Shown here one piece after another: positions 62,546 to 64,000 of a DNA stretch of 64,000 bases. Position 1 is the stretch's first letter; each line of letters begins with the position of its first letter. Position numbers and translations under genes: made by a program. The notes under the pieces are model-generated. The model was not told where the DNA came from, did no database searches, and saw only the letters and a list, made by a program, of their open reading frames with translations. This DNA comes from Akkermansiaceae bacterium UBA1506 (lineage in GTDB: Bacteria; Verrucomicrobiota; Verrucomicrobiia; Verrucomicrobiales; DEV007). The stretch is taken from the NCBI GenBank assembly GCA_002323995.1, contig DCQY01000101.1, positions 1 to 64,000 of the forward strand. The letters are read 5' to 3'.

Positions 62546-64000
62546 ATGAAAAAGATCTCACGTCGAAATATGGTCAAAGGGACTGCTGCAGCCGCAGTGG
62601 CCTGGAATTTTCAAGTGGTTCCCAGCCGAGTGTTTGGAGCAAATTCGAAGCTGACGCTCGGTGCAATCGGCACGGGGGGCAAAGGCGTCGCTGACATCAA
62701 GGGATGTGATGAAGCCGGCTTCGAGGTCGTGTCCCTCTGCGATGTGGTTGACGTGGCGCAATACCCGAATGTTGAGGGGCGTCTAAAAAACCTTGTCGGC
62801 ACCCGCGCTAAATATCCTGACGCTTCTTTCTACATGGACTGGCGGGAGATGATTGCCGGTGAAGGTGATAAGATTGATGCTGTCACAATCTCTGCGCCCG
62901 ACCATGTCCACGCCCACCCCGCCATCGCTGCGATGCGTGCTGGCAAACATGTCTACTGTCAAAAGCCTCTCTCTCACAGTGTCTGGGAAGCTCGCGCCAT
63001 GGCGAAAGTGGCGGCAGAGACTGGGGTGGTGACTCAAATGGGAAATCAAGCACATGCCAATGACCACATGCGGCGCTGCGTGGAGCTGATTCAGGCTGGA
63101 ATCATCGGGGATGTTCGGCAGGTTCATGCGTGGACCAACCGCCCCATCTGGCCGCAGGGTATTCCCAAGTATCCCGAGGCTGAGCCGGTGCCAAAGCACA
63201 TCGATTGGGATCTTTGGTTAGGACCGGCACAAGGCGTCGAATTCAGTACGAAGATTTTGCCCTTTAATTGGCGCGGTTACTGGGAATTTGGAACAGGTGC
63301 GCTTGGTGACATGGCCTGCCATATTATGGACATGAGCTACTGGGCTGCTGACCTCGGGGCGCCAACCAGTGTCGAAGCGATCAGTGCGGACGGCCGCGGA
63401 GCCCAAAGTGATATTTCTCCACCGACGTGGTCTACGATCACCTATAAATTCATGGATCGGGGCGATAAACCGGCGGTTAAATATGTGTGGTATGACGGGT
63501 ATAAAGATGCGGTTTTTAACCCTGATAAGTGGGCTCTCGAAAGTTCGATTGACCCATCCCAGAGACCGCAGGAGCGGAATCTTCCTCCAGATAGCATTCT
63601 TTCTGGTCAGGGTCCAAATGACGGTAATAACTATGGTTGCGTTATCATTGGTGAAGATAATGCCCGTCTCTATTTTGATCGCGGTAAGGACACCTGGATT
63701 GTGAAACCGGGCAGTCGGCTCGATGGATTTAAAGCGGAGCAGACCATCCCGCGGGCTCGGGATCAGGACCCGTATAAGGAGTTTTACGACGCAATCGTAG
63801 CGGGCGACCCGAAAGGGGCACTCTCCAACATGCATCACTCTGGGCCCTTCACCGAGATGGTTCTACTAGGAAATCTAGCGGTGCGCTTGGATAAGGAAGT
63901 TAAGTGGAACGCCGCCAAATTGAAGTCTCCGAACTGCCCTGAGGCGGATCAGTTCATTCGCCGCTCCTACCGTAAGGGTTGGGAGCTCGACGTCGAAGTT
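62546..64000 (+). CDS. Gfo/Idh/MocA oxidoreductase with TAT signal, 3' end missing
   Basis: The frame is open to the window edge (485 codons). MKKISRRNMVKGTAAAAVAW is a twin-arginine signal (SRRNMVK). The Rossmann motif is LTLGAIGTGGKGVAD, YCQKPLSHSVWEAR holds the conserved Lys-Pro, and GTGALGDMACHIMDMSYWAADL carries the catalytic Asp-x3-His. It matches the long exported family common in Planctomycetes and Verrucomicrobia, usually ~430-500 residues, so little is missing. No Shine-Dalgarno site. Confidence 0.93.
   Translation, partial: MKKISRRNMVKGTAAAAVAWNFQVVPSRVFGANSKLTLGAIGTGGKGVADIKGCDEAGFEVVSLCDVVDVAQYPNVEGRLKNLVGTRAKYPDASFYMDWREMIAGEGDKIDAVTISAPDHVHAHPAIAAMRAGKHVYCQKPLSHSVWEARAMAKVAAETGVVTQMGNQAHANDHMRRCVELIQAGIIGDVRQVHAWTNRPIWPQGIPKYPEAEPVPKHIDWDLWLGPAQGVEFSTKILPFNWRGYWEFGTGALGDMACHIMDMSYWAADLGAPTSVEAISADGRGAQSDISPPTWSTITYKFMDRGDKPAVKYVWYDGYKDAVFNPDKWALESSIDPSQRPQERNLPPDSILSGQGPNDGNNYGCVIIGEDNARLYFDRGKDTWIVKPGSRLDGFKAEQTIPRARDQDPYKEFYDAIVAGDPKGALSNMHHSGPFTEMVLLGNLAVRLDKEVKWNAAKLKSPNCPEADQFIRRSYRKGWELDVEV

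Overview
The window looks like a chromosomal segment of a member of the Verrucomicrobiota, probably a free-living aquatic polysaccharide or sulfated-glycan degrader. This is inferred from gene content: formylglycine sulfatases, several Gfo/Idh/MocA oxidoreductases (two with twin-arginine signals), a two-domain DUF1080 protein, a PQQ-type propeller, FG-GAP/VCBS repeats and an RGG/RRM RNA-binding protein. HPr kinase sits with ptsH and ptsI but no visible EII. Most start codons have no Shine-Dalgarno sequence. I saw no rRNA, tRNA, CRISPR array, insertion sequence, integrase or phage gene. Coding density is high, and the accessory genes sit among housekeeping genes rather than in an island.

Layout. 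0-1.98 kb: miaA behind an RGG/RRM RNA-binding protein (minus). 2.5-5.5 kb: divergent altronate dehydratase (uxaA) and an SDR with a secreted protein, suggesting hexuronate catabolism. 5.8-7.7 kb: a nucleosidase-like protein and a lipoprotein serine protease. 7.7-14.3 kb (minus): hprK-ptsH-ptsI, a Yellow/MRJP-like propeller, prmC and murA. 14.4-15.6 kb: a porin with a tandem repeat directly before its start. 16.1-17.8 kb: an alpha/beta hydrolase and a sugar isomerase/epimerase. 18.5-20.5 kb: ppk1. 20.5-23.7 kb: a DUF455 ferritin-like/ATP-grasp fusion coupled to a PDZ protease. 23.7-30.3 kb: an LptF/LptG-type permease, small conserved proteins, a VCBS protein, and a three-domain protease-lectin-SirB1 fusion.

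30.5-32.0 kb: rpoA-rplQ, detached from the ribosomal operon. 32.5-37.0 kb: an iron(III)-type ABC importer. 37.4-41.7 kb: a sulfatase, an L,D-transpeptidase and a duplicated zinc-ribbon protein. 42.0-44.2 kb: modABC. 44.4-45.6 kb: a four-gene cassette joined by ATGA overlaps, including a 42-residue membrane peptide. 45.7-48.7 kb: a papain-like peptidase with an EF-hand insert and a double DUF1080 protein. 48.8-50.7 kb: nrdR, a partner protein and a HIT protein, with three candidate NrdR boxes. 50.9-53.5 kb: a TetA-like MFS transporter and a TAT-signal oxidoreductase. 53.8-58.8 kb: an exported methyltransferase, a PQQ-type propeller, OmpH/Skp and two Gfo/Idh/MocA enzymes. 58.9-64.0 kb: gltX, a SLOG-fold protein, a second sulfatase, and a TAT-signal oxidoreductase running off the end.

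Together the genes suggest outer-membrane uptake, extracytoplasmic desulfation and oxidation of sugars, intracellular uronate catabolism, and a PTS-like phosphorelay that regulates rather than transports. The most unusual items are the DUF455/ATP-grasp enzyme with its protease, the protease-lectin-SirB1 fusion, the overlapping small-membrane-protein cassette, the candidate NrdR operator array, and the general lack of Shine-Dalgarno sites.
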